A stretch of DNA of 64,000 bases from Azotobacter bryophylli (GCF_042643485.1 NZ_JBHRSJ010000031.1:163870-227869); one strand, 5' to 3'. Shown: positions 34,154-43,503, counted from the stretch's first letter. Translations and numbers: made by a program. The notes: generated by a model from the sequence alone, not told the origin.

Positions 34154-35170
34154 TTGTCCGCTTTGGTCGTTGCTATAGATGCCATGAGTGGGGACTTCGG
34201 TCCCCACTGCATTGTTCCGGCCTGCGTCTCCTCCTTGGCCGAAATCCCCTCGCTGCATTTGGTTCTCGTTGGTCAGGCTCCCCTTCTCGAAGAATTGATC
34301 GCCCGTCATCCTTCAGTGGATCGTGCGCGTTTACGGATCGAGCATGCCAGTGACGTAATCGCCATGGGCGAGCGGCCTGCGCAGACTCTACGCAACAAGC
34401 CGGACGCTTCCATGCGAGTGGCGTTGGAATTGCTCCAGGAGGGGCGAGTTCAGGCCTGTGTCAGTGCCGGTAATACTGGCGCATTAATGGCTCTTTCCCG
34501 GCATATTCTGAAAACCCTGCCTGGCATCGATCGTCCGGCAATGGTTGCTACCATTCCTACCTCGCGTGGCATCTGTCAGTTGTTGGACGTAGGGGCCAAC
34601 GTGGATTGCACTGCCGAGCAGCTTTACCAGTTTGCGGTTATGGGCTCGGTGGCCGCGCAAGCTCTTGGTATGTCGCGCCCTCGAGTGGCTCTGTTGAACG
34701 TCGGTACCGAAGACATCAAGGGCAATCAGCGGGTCAGGATGGCTGCTTCGCTGCTTCAGCGAGCTACAGCGCTGAACTACATCGGCTTCATTGAGGGTGA
34801 TGGGGTCTATCGTGGCCTGGCCGATGTGGTCGTCTGCGATGGTTTCGTCGGTAACGTCCTGGTGAAGTCCAGCGAGGGGTTGGTGGCTATGATCAACGGA
34901 GAGATCAAGGCGCAGTTCGGGAGGAATATCGGAGCGCGATTGGTCGGCGCTTTGGCTTTGCCGTTTTTTCGGCGGCTGAAAACCGAGTTGCGCTCAGGTG
35001 CATATAACGGCGCCAGCTTTTTAGGGCTGCAGGGGATAGTAGTGAAGTGCCATGGGGCATCCGGTCCCAAGGAGTTCCAAGGGGCGATTCGGCGCGCCTT
35101 GGCTGAGATCCAGCAGAACATGCCGCAGCGATTGCATGGTCGGCTCGAAGGCTTTTTAACCAATCATTGA
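34154..35170 (+). CDS. plsX: phosphate acyltransferase PlsX
   Basis: Makes acyl-phosphate from acyl-ACP for phospholipid synthesis; peripheral membrane enzyme. 338 residues starting from a TTG at 34154, 3 bases after rpmF; the TTG start gives the family N terminus (M)SALVVAIDAM. The strongly conserved DAMGGD motif reads DAMSGDFGP here (codon AGT). Further motifs SAGNTGALMALSR, LLDVGANVD, GNQRVR and CDGFVGNVLVKSSEG are intact. Followed after 95 bases by fabD. Confidence 0.95.
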   Translation: MSALVVAIDAMSGDFGPHCIVPACVSSLAEIPSLHLVLVGQAPLLEELIARHPSVDRARLRIEHASDVIAMGERPAQTLRNKPDASMRVALELLQEGRVQACVSAGNTGALMALSRHILKTLPGIDRPAMVATIPTSRGICQLLDVGANVDCTAEQLYQFAVMGSVAAQALGMSRPRVALLNVGTEDIKGNQRVRMAASLLQRATALNYIGFIEGDGVYRGLADVVVCDGFVGNVLVKSSEGLVAMINGEIKAQFGRNIGARLVGALALPFFRRLKTELRSGAYNGASFLGLQGIVVKCHGASGPKEFQGAIRRALAEIQQNMPQRLHGRLEGFLTNH

Positions 35171-35265
35171 TGTGACCGCTCTGGGCGTGTTGTCATCCAA
35201 CGGGTACATGTGTCCGGTTATGCCGGATGTTTCCCCGACGATAGATCATTAGGGATCCGTTACAT

Positions 35266-36204
35266 ATGTCTGCCTCCCTCGCATTCGTTTTTCCTGGCCA
35301 AGGTTCCCAATCGCTTGGCATGCTGGCCGGTTTGGGCGAGCAGCAGAAGCTGGTCATCGACACCTTTGCCGAGGCTTCGGACGCCCTCGACTACGATCTC
35401 TGGGCGTTGGCTCAGCAAGGTCCGGAAGAGCGGCTCAATCAAACCGACAAGACCCAGCCGGCGATCTTGGTTGCTTCGATCGCTCTCTGGCGTCTCTGGC
35501 AGGCGGAGGGTGGCCCCCGTCCGGCCTTCGTCGCTGGTCACAGTCTCGGCGAGTATTCGGCGTTGGTGGCCGCGGGCAGTCTCGGCTTTGTCGATGCGGT
35601 GCGGTTGGTCGAGCGCCGTGGACAGTTGATGCAGGAAGCCGTGCCTGCAGGGCAGGGCGGCATGGCAGCGGTCCTTGGTCTCGAGGATGCCGATGTACTG
35701 GCGGCTTGTGCCGAAGCCGCTGAGGGAGAGGTCGTCAGTGCGGTGAACTTCAACGCGCCTGGCCAGGTGGTGATCGCTGGCGCCGCTGGGGCGGTCGGTC
35801 GGGCCATCGAAGCGTGTAAGGCGCGGGGTGCCAAGCGTGCCATGGCGCTGCCGGTCAGTGTGCCTTCGCATTGCGCTCTGATGCGTCCTGCTGCGGAGCG
35901 CTTTGCGGCTGCGGTCGAGGGGGTCAAGTGGCAAGCGCCGCAGATTCCGCTGGTGCAGAATGCCAGCGCATCGGTGGTGGCGGATCTGGAAACTCTCAAG
36001 TGCGATCTGCTGGCGCAGCTCTACAGCCCGGTGCGCTGGGTGGAGTCGATGGTCTGTCTGGCCAGTCAGGGTATCACCGATCTGGTCGAATGCGGTCCGG
36101 GTAAGGTGCTCTCGGGACTCAACAAGCGTTGTGTCAAGGGCATTAATACTCACAATCTGGATACCCCCGAGGCTTTCGCTGCCGCTCGTGCCGCGTTGGC
36201 CTGA
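35266..36204 (+). CDS. fabD: malonyl-CoA:ACP transacylase
   Basis: Loads malonate on acyl carrier protein. 312 residues. Oxyanion motif FPGQGSQ at residues 9-15, nucleophile Ser in GHSLGEYSAL near residue 92, catalytic His in VPSHCALM near residue 202, and VECGPGKVL at the end. ATG 35266 is preceded by an AT-rich stretch without a strong ribosome site. fabG follows after 14 bases. Confidence 0.97.
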   Translation: MSASLAFVFPGQGSQSLGMLAGLGEQQKLVIDTFAEASDALDYDLWALAQQGPEERLNQTDKTQPAILVASIALWRLWQAEGGPRPAFVAGHSLGEYSALVAAGSLGFVDAVRLVERRGQLMQEAVPAGQGGMAAVLGLEDADVLAACAEAAEGEVVSAVNFNAPGQVVIAGAAGAVGRAIEACKARGAKRAMALPVSVPSHCALMRPAAERFAAAVEGVKWQAPQIPLVQNASASVVADLETLKCDLLAQLYSPVRWVESMVCLASQGITDLVECGPGKVLSGLNKRCVKGINTHNLDTPEAFAAARAALA

Positions 36205-36218
36205 ACAGGAGATTGAAG

Positions 36219-36962
36219 ATGAGTTTGCAAGGTAAAGTGGCGCTGGTGACCGGTGCCAGTCGTGGCATCGGTCAGGCGATCGCTCTGGAGCTCGGGCGCC
36301 AGGGTGTCGTCGTGATCGGCACTGCCACTTCTGCGGGTGGTGCCGAGCGTATTGCCGAAACCCTGAAGAGCCATGGCGTCGAAGGGGCCGGTCTGGTACT
36401 GGACGTATCCAGCGACGAATCCGTAGCCAGTACGCTGGAGCATATCCATCAGCATCTTGGGCAGCCGGCAATCCTCGTAAATAACGCCGGTATCACGCGC
36501 GATAATTTGATGCTGCGTATGAAAGATGACGAGTGGAGCGATGTCATCAATACCAACCTGAGCAGTCTCTATCGTTTGTCCAAGGCTGTCCTTCGTAGCA
36601 TGACCAAGGCTCGCTGGGGGCGTATCATCAATATCGGCTCCGTGGTCGGTGCTATGGGGAATGTCGGTCAGGTCAACTACGCCGCGGCGAAGGCCGGGGT
36701 AGAGGGTTTCAGCCGCGCTCTCGCTCGCGAGGTCGGTTCGAGGGGGATTACCGTCAATACGGTGGCGCCTGGCTTCATCGATACGGATATGACTCGTGAG
36801 CTGCCGGAAGCCCATCGCAATGCGCTCTTGGCTCAGATCCCTCTCGCTCGTCTGGGGCAGGCCGAGGAGATCGCTCAGGTGGTCGCGTTCCTCGCTTCGG
36901 ATGGTGCGGCCTATGTCACTGGAGCTACCATCCCGGTGAATGGTGGAATGTACATGAGTTGA
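36219..36962 (+). CDS. fabG: 3-oxoacyl-ACP reductase
   Basis: NADPH-dependent reduction of 3-oxoacyl-ACP in fatty-acid elongation. Short-chain dehydrogenase with TGASRGIGQ (residues 12-20), NNAGITRDNL, catalytic Ser in INIGSVVGAMG, YAAAKAG, and the C-terminal NGGMYM. Start ATG 36219 is set by AGGAG 7 bases upstream; the TTG two codons earlier falls in this spacer. 247 residues, usual length. Confidence 0.97.
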   Translation: MSLQGKVALVTGASRGIGQAIALELGRQGVVVIGTATSAGGAERIAETLKSHGVEGAGLVLDVSSDESVASTLEHIHQHLGQPAILVNNAGITRDNLMLRMKDDEWSDVINTNLSSLYRLSKAVLRSMTKARWGRIINIGSVVGAMGNVGQVNYAAAKAGVEGFSRALAREVGSRGITVNTVAPGFIDTDMTRELPEAHRNALLAQIPLARLGQAEEIAQVVAFLASDGAAYVTGATIPVNGGMYMS

Positions 36963-37072
36963 TGTGACCGGCGCCTTCCGGGCGCAGTCAAAGAGATAGT
37001 CTAAAGCCGGAATCGAGCTGCAACGATCGATAGACAGATCGTCGGGGCAGTCCGAACGCGCACGGCTTCAGC

Positions 37073-37100
37073 TTGAAAAGCAGAAATGCCTTTCTATAAA
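37073..37100 (+). promoter_or_regulatory. acpP promoter
   Basis: TTGAAA (37073-37078), 16 bases, TATAAA (37095-37100). The predicted start near 37107 leaves a 44-base leader. A strong separate promoter suits the very abundant product. Confidence 0.65.
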
Positions 37101-37150
37101 CTAAGCCGCTGTTCATCTGCCTGATTTGTCCATAGGAGTGAAAACAAGGT

Positions 37151-37387
37151 ATGAGCACCATCGAAGAACGCGTCAAGAAAATCGTTGCTGAGCAACTTGG
37201 CGTCAAAGAAGAGGAAGTTACCAACAGCGCTTCCTTTGTCGAAGACCTGGGCGCCGACTCTCTTGACACCGTTGAACTGGTGATGGCTCTCGAGGAAGAG
37301 TTCGAAACCGAGATCCCGGACGAGCAGGCCGAGAAGATCACCACTGTTCAGGAAGCCATCGATTACATCAATGCGCACGCGCAATAA
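37151..37387 (+). CDS. acpP: acyl carrier protein
   Basis: 78 residues, highly acidic. The phosphopantetheine serine is Ser37 in [10 protein letters not shown]. Typical type II AcpP ([19 protein letters not shown]). It has its own promoter and is followed by a strong terminator, so most acpP RNA is a short single-gene transcript in the middle of the fab cluster. Confidence 0.99.
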
Positions 37388-37410
37388 GTAATCGTCGACT
37401 CCCGACCTGG

Positions 37411-37448
37411 AAAAGCCGCACTGCCCACAAGGCGTGCGGCTTTTCTTT
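37411..37448 (+). terminator. acpP terminator
   Basis: AAAAGCCGCAC (37411-37421) pairs with GTGCGGCTTTT (37434-37444); an inner GCC/GGC extends the stem past one bulged T. Ends in TTTTCTTT. Confidence 0.92.
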
Positions 37449-37521
37449 AAAGGCTGCGAATGTTTCACCGCTGCAATCCGTGGACACGTGGCAGGATTTT
37501 CATTGGGCGCCGATCGCGCCA

Positions 37522-37539
37522 GCATGCCTTCAGGCATGC
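37522..37539 (+). other. hairpin in the fabF leader
   Basis: Perfect inverted repeat GCATGCC TTCA GGCATGC, about 16 bases before the fabF ribosome site (AGAGGAG). No T-run follows. Confidence 0.6.
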
Positions 37540-37567
37540 GAAGTAACGAAGTAAAGAGGAGATTGCT

Positions 37568-38812
37568 GTGTCGCGTAGACGCGTCGTGGTCACCGGTCTG
37601 GGTATGTTGACGCCCTTGGGCACCGATGTACCGAGCAGCTGGCAGGGCATTCTTGCTGGTCGTAGCGGCATCGCTCCGCTCGAGCACATGGATCTGTCTG
37701 CCTATGCCACCCGTTTTGGCGGCTCGGTAAAGGGCTTCAACGTCGAGGAATACCTGACGCTCAAGGAGGCCCGCAAGCTTGACCTGTTCATTCAATACGG
37801 GCTGGCGGCCAGCTTCCAGGCGGTACGTGACTCCGGTCTGGAAATCACCGATGCCAATCGTGAGCGTATCGGCGTTGCCATGGGCTCCGGTATCGGCGGC
37901 CTGACCAATATCGAGAACAACTGCAGGGCGCTGATCGAGCAAGGGCCTCGGCGCATTTCGCCATTCTTTGTGCCCGGCTCGATCATCAACATGATTTCCG
38001 GCTTCCTGTCCATCCATCTGGGCGTTCAGGGGCCTAATTACGCCATGGCCACGGCTTGTAGCACTGGCACCCATTGCATCGGCATGGCTGCCCGCAACAT
38101 CGCCTATGGCGAGGCCGACGTCATGGTTGCCGGTGGTGCCGAGATGGCGGCTTGCGGTCTGGGGATCGGTGGCTTCGCTGCTGCCCGTGCCCTGTCCACC
38201 CGCAACGACGACCCGGTGCACGCCAGCCGGCCCTGGGACAAGGGGCGTGATGGCTTCGTGCTGTCCGATGGTGCCGGTACGTTGGTTCTGGAGGAGCTGG
38301 AGCACGCCAAGGCGCGTGGCGCGCATATCTATGCCGAAGTGGTCGGTTTCGGTATGAGCGGCGATGCCTTCCACATGACTGCGACGCCGGAGGACGGTGC
38401 GGGTGCGGCTCGATGCATGGCCAGTGCCTTGCGCGATGCCGGTTTGAATGTCGACCAGATACAGTACGTCAATGCTCATGGCACTTCGACGCCGGTCGGT
38501 GATCTTGCCGAAGTGGCGGCGCTGAAGAGGGTGTTCGGCGACCACGCCTACCGGCTATCGGTAAGTTCTACCAAGTCCATGACCGGGCATCTGCTGGGGG
38601 CTGCGGGAGCGGTCGAGGCTATATTCAGCATACTGGCAATCCGCGATCAGGTCGCTCCGCCGACCATCAATCTGGAAGAGCCTGATGAGGGCTGCGACCT
38701 GGACTTCGTTGCGCACCAAGCGAAAGCCATGTCGATCGATGTGGTGCTATCCAACTCGTTCGGTTTTGGCGGTACCAACAGCTCGCTGGTGTTCCGTCGG
38801 TTCGTTGGTTGA
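37568..38812 (+). CDS. fabF: 3-oxoacyl-ACP synthase II
   Basis: Elongating condensing enzyme of fatty-acid synthesis. 414 residues. Catalytic Cys in TACSTGTHCIG (about residue 164), first His in NAHGTSTPVGD, second His in KSMTGHLLGAAG, and the closing SFGFGGTN are present. GTG start 37568 has AGAGGAG 5-6 bases upstream. It starts the fabF-pabC-mltG-tmk-holB run of overlapping genes. Confidence 0.97.
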   Translation: MSRRRVVVTGLGMLTPLGTDVPSSWQGILAGRSGIAPLEHMDLSAYATRFGGSVKGFNVEEYLTLKEARKLDLFIQYGLAASFQAVRDSGLEITDANRERIGVAMGSGIGGLTNIENNCRALIEQGPRRISPFFVPGSIINMISGFLSIHLGVQGPNYAMATACSTGTHCIGMAARNIAYGEADVMVAGGAEMAACGLGIGGFAAARALSTRNDDPVHASRPWDKGRDGFVLSDGAGTLVLEELEHAKARGAHIYAEVVGFGMSGDAFHMTATPEDGAGAARCMASALRDAGLNVDQIQYVNAHGTSTPVGDLAEVAALKRVFGDHAYRLSVSSTKSMTGHLLGAAGAVEAIFSILAIRDQVAPPTINLEEPDEGCDLDFVAHQAKAMSIDVVLSNSFGFGGTNSSLVFRRFVG

Positions 38813-39627
38813 TGCTCAGCTGGGTTGATGGCCTGCCTTGCGATTTCTTGTCCCTCAGGGATCGTGGGCTTGCTTATGGCGATGGTCTGTTCGAGACCGT
38901 CGCCGTCCGACAGGGGCGGCCGCTCCTGCTGGATCGTCACATGGCGCGCCTGGCTGAGGGCTGTTCGCGCCTGTCCATGCCCTTGGACGGGTCGCTGATT
39001 CGCGCTGAACTGCAAGCCTTCGCGCTCGAGCTCGGTGAGGGCGTTGCCAAGCTGATAGTGACTCGTGGCGACGGTCTGCGGGGCTATGCGCCGCCGCAAC
39101 CCACGCTGCCGCGCCGCATTCTGCAGGGCAGCCCATGGCCTGCTTATCCTCCGGCGAGTGCGGAGCTAGGCGTTGAGCTCTTTCCTTGCCGCACCCGTTT
39201 GGCTGAACAGCCCCTGCTGGCGGGACTCAAGCATCTGAATCGATTGGAGCAGGTACTCGCCCGCGCCGAATGGCAGGGAGGCGAGTATGCCGAGGGTCTG
39301 ATGCGAGACGTTTCCGGTCGGGTGATCGAAGGTGTGTTCAGCAATCTGTTCCTGGTGAAATCCTCTCAACTACTGACCGCAGATCTGAGCCGTTGCGGTG
39401 TCGCCGGTGTGATGCGCGCTGAGATTCTGACTCTAGCTGCGGGGAATGGGCTTGCCGTAAAGGTGCGCGACATTGCTTATGACGAATTTCTCGGTGCCGA
39501 CGAGGTATTCCTCTGCAATAGCCTTTATGGGATCTGGCCGGTGCGCAGGTTCGATGGGCACGACTGGCCGGTCGGCCCGCTCACTCGTAAACTGCAAGCA
39601 CTTGTCCACCACTTGCAGGATTCCTGA
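38812..39627 (+). CDS. pabC: aminodeoxychorismate lyase
   Basis: PLP enzyme (fold type IV) that converts aminodeoxychorismate to p-aminobenzoate for folate. 271 residues from ATG 38812, which overlaps the fabF stop (TGATG). DRGLAYGDGLFET near the N terminus, PLP lysine in LKHLNRLEQVLAR near residue 140, and the C-terminal CNSLYGIWPVR fit the family. pabC-mltG-tmk-holB order is that of E. coli and pseudomonads. Confidence 0.95.
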   Translation: MLSWVDGLPCDFLSLRDRGLAYGDGLFETVAVRQGRPLLLDRHMARLAEGCSRLSMPLDGSLIRAELQAFALELGEGVAKLIVTRGDGLRGYAPPQPTLPRRILQGSPWPAYPPASAELGVELFPCRTRLAEQPLLAGLKHLNRLEQVLARAEWQGGEYAEGLMRDVSGRVIEGVFSNLFLVKSSQLLTADLSRCGVAGVMRAEILTLAAGNGLAVKVRDIAYDEFLGADEVFLCNSLYGIWPVRRFDGHDWPVGPLTRKLQALVHHLQDS

Positions 39628-39630
39628 AAC

Positions 39631-40707
39631 GTGAGACGAAAATGGCTGCTGGTAGTCAGTGTGGGTCTGTTGCTGACCGGCCTGGGCCTGCTTTCTGCTG
39701 TTTGGCAGCAACAGTCCGCCCTCGATCAGCCCCTCAACCTGAGTGAGGAGCGTCTGCTGGAGGTCCCGGCAGGGGCGACTCCTGGCGGTCTGCTGAACCG
39801 TCTGGAGGGCGAGGGTGTACTGCGCAAGGCCCGCTGGCTGCGTCTGTACTGGCGCTTCAATCTGGCGGACAAGACCCTGCATAGCGGCGAGTATCGTCTG
39901 GCTCCGGGGATGACCGTGGCCGACCTGCTCGGTCATTGGCAACGTGGCGATGTGGTGCAGTACAGCCTGACCTTGGTCGAAGGCTGGAACTTTCGCCAGG
40001 TACGTGCCGCCCTTGCCGCTGCGGGAAAGCTGGAGCAGACCCTGACCGGAGTGTCCGATGCCGAGCTCATGGCTCGTCTCGGTCAGCCGGATGCGCACCC
40101 TGAAGGGCGCTTCTTTCCCGATACCTATCGTTATGTCCGTGGCATGAGCGACTTCGAACTGCTCAAGCAGGCCCATACGCGCCTGGAGCAGGTGCTGGCC
40201 GACGAGTGGGCGCAGCGTGCGGAGGCGCTGCCCTACAAGGATCCCTACCAGGCGCTGATCATGGCCTCAATCATCGAGAAGGAAACCGGCGTTCCCCAGG
40301 AGCGGGAGCAGATCGCCGGTGTCTTCGTGCGCCGACTGGAGCAGGGCATGCTGCTGCAGACCGATCCTTCGGTCATCTACGGCCTAGGCGAGCGTTATAC
40401 TGGCAAGATCGCCCGTGCCCATCTGCTCGAGGAAACGCCTTACAACACCTACGTCAGGCCCGGTCTGCCGCCGACGCCCATCGCGCTGGTCGGGCGCGAC
40501 GCGATTCATGCGGCGCTGCACCCGGCAGCTGGGCAAAATCTTTATTTCGTCGCCCGTGGCGACGGCAGTCACGTCTTTTCCGCCACTCTCGAAGAGCACA
40601 ATCGGGCGGTACGCGAATACCAGCTCAAGCGGCGTGCTGACTATCGCTCCAGCCCATCCCCGGAAGTGCTCGAGCGAAGCGCGGCGGACAGCAAGGAGAA
40701 TCCGTGA
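39631..40707 (+). CDS. mltG: endolytic murein transglycosylase MltG
   Basis: Cuts nascent peptidoglycan strands; inner-membrane protein facing the periplasm. 358 residues: N-terminal helix (residues 5-27), a LysM-like part (about 60-110), and the YceG catalytic domain with Glu216 in SIIEKETG, the counterpart of E. coli Glu218, followed by LLQTDPSVIYGLG and YNTYVRPGLPPTPI. GTG start 39631, AGGA about 10 bases upstream. Overlaps tmk by 4 bases. Confidence 0.96.
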   Translation: MRRKWLLVVSVGLLLTGLGLLSAVWQQQSALDQPLNLSEERLLEVPAGATPGGLLNRLEGEGVLRKARWLRLYWRFNLADKTLHSGEYRLAPGMTVADLLGHWQRGDVVQYSLTLVEGWNFRQVRAALAAAGKLEQTLTGVSDAELMARLGQPDAHPEGRFFPDTYRYVRGMSDFELLKQAHTRLEQVLADEWAQRAEALPYKDPYQALIMASIIEKETGVPQEREQIAGVFVRRLEQGMLLQTDPSVIYGLGERYTGKIARAHLLEETPYNTYVRPGLPPTPIALVGRDAIHAALHPAAGQNLYFVARGDGSHVFSATLEEHNRAVREYQLKRRADYRSSPSPEVLERSAADSKENP

Positions 40708-41336
40708 GCGGCCTGTTCATTACCCTGGAGGGTCCCGAAGGGGCCGGCAAGAGTACCAATCGCGAATACCTGGCGGAGCGCTTGCGCGAGCACGGCGTCG
40801 ACGTGGTGCTGACCCGCGAGCCGGGCGGAACGCCTCTGGCAGAGCGTATCCGAGCGCTGCTGCTCGATCCGACTGCCGAGCCGATGGCCACTGATACCGA
40901 GCTGTTGCTAGTCTTCGCGGCCCGTGCCCAGCATCTGGCACAGGTCATTCGCCCCGCCCTGGCGCGAGGGGCTGTGGTCCTCTGCGATCGTTTCACCGAT
41001 GCCACCTATGCCTATCAGGGCGGTGGGCGGGGAGTATCCGAGTCGCGCATCGCGCAATTGGAAAGCTTCGTGCAGGGCGATCTGCGACCCGATCTGACGC
41101 TGGTCTTCGATCTGCCGGTCGAAGTCGGTCTCGCCCGCGCCGCTGCTCGGGGCCGCCTGGATCGATTCGAGCAGGAGGGCAGGATGTTCTTCGAGGCGGT
41201 GCGCCAGACCTACCTACACCGTGCCGCCCGCGAACCTGTGCGTTACCGGGTGGTGGATGCGGCACAGCCCCTGGATCAGGTCCAGCGAAGCCTCGACTCC
41301 TTGCTTCCGCACTTGCTGGGGGCGTGTCTTGGCTGA
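40704..41336 (+). CDS. tmk: thymidylate kinase
   Basis: Phosphorylates dTMP to dTDP. 210 residues. P-loop EGPEGAGKSTN (residues 9-19), dTMP-binding REPGGTPLAERIR, and DRFTDATYAYQGGGR. GTG start 40704 inside the mltG end; the last 8 bases overlap holB, so translation is coupled. Confidence 0.97.
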   Translation: MSGLFITLEGPEGAGKSTNREYLAERLREHGVDVVLTREPGGTPLAERIRALLLDPTAEPMATDTELLLVFAARAQHLAQVIRPALARGAVVLCDRFTDATYAYQGGGRGVSESRIAQLESFVQGDLRPDLTLVFDLPVEVGLARAAARGRLDRFEQEGRMFFEAVRQTYLHRAAREPVRYRVVDAAQPLDQVQRSLDSLLPHLLGACLG

Positions 41337-42315
41337 CTGCTATCCCTGGCAGCAGGGCCTCTGGCAGCGGCTGGCTGGCCGCGAACAGCATGCCCATGCT
41401 TATCTGCTGCACGGGCCGGCCGGGATCGGCAAACGGGCTTTGGCCGAGCGCCTGGTTTCCCGCCTGTTGTGCCAGAGTCCACGGGGACTGGAGGCCTGCG
41501 GCCAGTGCAAGTCCTGCCATCTGCTGCAGGCCGGTACTCATCCGGATCATTTCGTGCTGGAGCCGGAGGAAGCGGATAAGGCGATCCGCGTCGACCAGGT
41601 GCGCGAGTTGGTCAATTTCGTGGCGCAGACGGCCCAGTTGGGGGGGCGCAAGGTCGTCCTGCTGGAGCCGGCCGAAGCGATGAATCTCAATGCGGCTAAC
41701 GCGCTGCTCAAGAGTCTGGAGGAGCCCTCTGGAGATACCGTGCTGCTGCTGATCAGCCATCAGCCCAGCCGGCTTTTGCCAACCATCAGGAGCCGCTGCG
41801 TGCAGCAGGCATGCCCCTTGCCCGGCAGCGGCGAGAGCCGGGCATGGCTGCATCAGGCGCTGCCAGGGGTTGCCGAAGAGGAGCGGGTCGAACTGCTGAT
41901 GCTCGCTGGCGGTTCGCCGCTGACCGCAGTGCGACTGCATGCCGAAGGCGTGCGCGAGCAGCGGGCGCTGGTGGTGGATGGCATCAAGAAGCTGCTCAAG
42001 CAGCAGGCCGGCGCCAGCCAACTGGCCGAGTCCTGGAGTGACGTTCCGTTGTTGCTGCTGTTCGACTGGTTCTGCGATTGGATTCAGCTGATCCTGCGCT
42101 ACCAGTTGACCCTCGATGAGCAGGGGCTGGGTTTGGCGGACATGGCCAAGGTCGTCCGTTATCTGGCGGACAAGAGCGGGCAGTCCAGCGTGCTGGCCAT
42201 GCAGGATTGGCTGCTGGAGCAACGGCAGAAAGTACTCGGCAAGGCCAATCTCAATCGTGTTTTGCTTCTCGAAGCCCTGCTCGTCAAGTGGGCAAGCCTG
42301 CCCGGGCCAGGCTAG
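41329..42315 (+). CDS. holB: DNA polymerase III subunit delta'
   Basis: Clamp-loader subunit. 328 residues from a TTG at 41329, chosen because it gives the family N terminus MADxYPWQQ; the open frame above it lies within tmk. P-loop-like GPAGIGKRAL, zinc module with four Cys (CQSPRGLEACGQCKSC), sensor 1 region SHQPSRLLPTIRSRC. Ends 36 bases before pilZ. Confidence 0.95.
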   Translation: MADCYPWQQGLWQRLAGREQHAHAYLLHGPAGIGKRALAERLVSRLLCQSPRGLEACGQCKSCHLLQAGTHPDHFVLEPEEADKAIRVDQVRELVNFVAQTAQLGGRKVVLLEPAEAMNLNAANALLKSLEEPSGDTVLLLISHQPSRLLPTIRSRCVQQACPLPGSGESRAWLHQALPGVAEEERVELLMLAGGSPLTAVRLHAEGVREQRALVVDGIKKLLKQQAGASQLAESWSDVPLLLLFDWFCDWIQLILRYQLTLDEQGLGLADMAKVVRYLADKSGQSSVLAMQDWLLEQRQKVLGKANLNRVLLLEALLVKWASLPGPG

Positions 42316-42351
42316 AATCCGGCGCTGGATCAGCATGTCGGGAGTGAGTCT

Positions 42352-42708
42352 ATGAACATGCCAACTAATCTCGGAGCTCGAAGCGGCATCCTGCCCCTGT
42401 CCATCAAGGACAAGTCGGTTCTGTACGCTTCCTACATGCCCTTTCTGAAGAATGGCGGTCTGTTCATTCCCACCAGCAAGCCCTACAAGCTCGGCGACGA
42501 AATCTTCATTCTGCTCACCCTGATGGACGAGCCGGAGAAGATCCCGGTTCCCGGCAAGGTCGTCTGGATCACGCCGACCGGCGCCCAGGGCAACCGCGCC
42601 GCCGGCATCGGCGTGCAATTCGGCGATGGCGACAACGTCGCCCGCAACAAGATCGAAACCTACCTGGCCGGTGCCCTCAAGTCCGATCGGCCGACCCATA
42701 CGATGTAA
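42352..42708 (+). CDS. pilZ: type IV pilus assembly protein PilZ
   Basis: 118 residues, a minimal PilZ domain (GILPLSIKDKSVLYASYMPFLKNGGLFIP...). The c-di-GMP-binding RxxxR and (D/N)xSxxG motifs are missing, as in the original P. aeruginosa PilZ, which works in pilus assembly with FimX and PilB rather than as a free c-di-GMP receptor. Same place after holB as in P. aeruginosa. GGGAG lies 8 bases before the ATG; tatD starts 9 bases after the stop. Confidence 0.95.
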   Translation: MNMPTNLGARSGILPLSIKDKSVLYASYMPFLKNGGLFIPTSKPYKLGDEIFILLTLMDEPEKIPVPGKVVWITPTGAQGNRAAGIGVQFGDGDNVARNKIETYLAGALKSDRPTHTM

Positions 42709-42717
42709 CCATTCCTC

Positions 42718-43503
42718 ATGCTCGTCGATTCCCACTGTCATCTCGATCGTCTCGACCTGTCCGCCCACGGCGGCTCCCTGGATGCAGCATTGGCCGCGGC
42801 CCGGGCCCGGGGCGTCGGACATTTTCTCTGCATCGGCGTCAGCGCCGATAACGCCGCGGCAGTGAAAAGCCTCGCCGAACGCTATGCCGACGTCGATTGC
42901 TCGGTGGGCGTGCACCCGCTGGATATCGAGCCCGGGTCTGCTCCCGCGCTCGACTGGCTGCTCGGCGAACTGGATCATCCGCGCGTGGTCGCCATCGGCG
43001 AGACCGGCCTCGACTATCACTACCAGCCGGAGGCCGCGGCTTTGCAGCAGCAGGCTTTCCGTCTGCATCTGGAGGCGGCGCGTATAAGCGGCAAGCCGGT
43101 CATCGTGCATACCCGCGAGGCACGGGCCGATACCCTACGCCTGCTGCGCGAGGCGGCCCTGCCACAGGCCGGCGTGCTGCACTGCTTCACTGAGGACTGG
43201 GAGATGGCGAAGGCGGCCCTGGATCTGGGCTTCTACATTTCCCTTTCCGGCATCGTCACCTTCCGGAATGCCGCAGCGCTGCGCGAGGTGGCCAGGCAGG
43301 TTCCGGCGGATCGGCTGCTGGTGGAGACCGATTCGCCCTATCTAGCTCCTGTTCCTCATCGCGGCAAGGCCAATCTGCCGGAGTACGTTCGAGAGGTCGC
43401 CGAGTTCCTGGCCGAGCTGCGGGGTGTCGCGTACGAGTCCCTGGCCGAGCAGACGACCGACAACTTCAGAAGGCTGTTTCCCTTGGCGCATGTCCGGGGT
43501 TGA
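42718..43503 (+). CDS. TatD-family metal-dependent hydrolase
   Basis: 261 residues. Metal ligands DSHCHLD near the N terminus, GETGLDYHY (Glu), VIVHTREA, HCFTED and the final LVETDSPYLAP are all present. The family comprises 3'-5' exonucleases and D-amino-acid tRNA-related hydrolases; this gene matches the YcfH branch, which follows holB in E. coli also. No terminator with a T-run follows on the plus strand. Confidence 0.93.
   Translation: MLVDSHCHLDRLDLSAHGGSLDAALAAARARGVGHFLCIGVSADNAAAVKSLAERYADVDCSVGVHPLDIEPGSAPALDWLLGELDHPRVVAIGETGLDYHYQPEAAALQQQAFRLHLEAARISGKPVIVHTREARADTLRLLREAALPQAGVLHCFTEDWEMAKAALDLGFYISLSGIVTFRNAAALREVARQVPADRLLVETDSPYLAPVPHRGKANLPEYVREVAEFLAELRGVAYESLAEQTTDNFRRLFPLAHVRG

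Noticed and set aside
40993..43110. A 705-codon minus-strand frame opposite tmk-holB-pilZ-tatD
   Set aside because: Runs across four real genes on the other strand and has no conserved motif.
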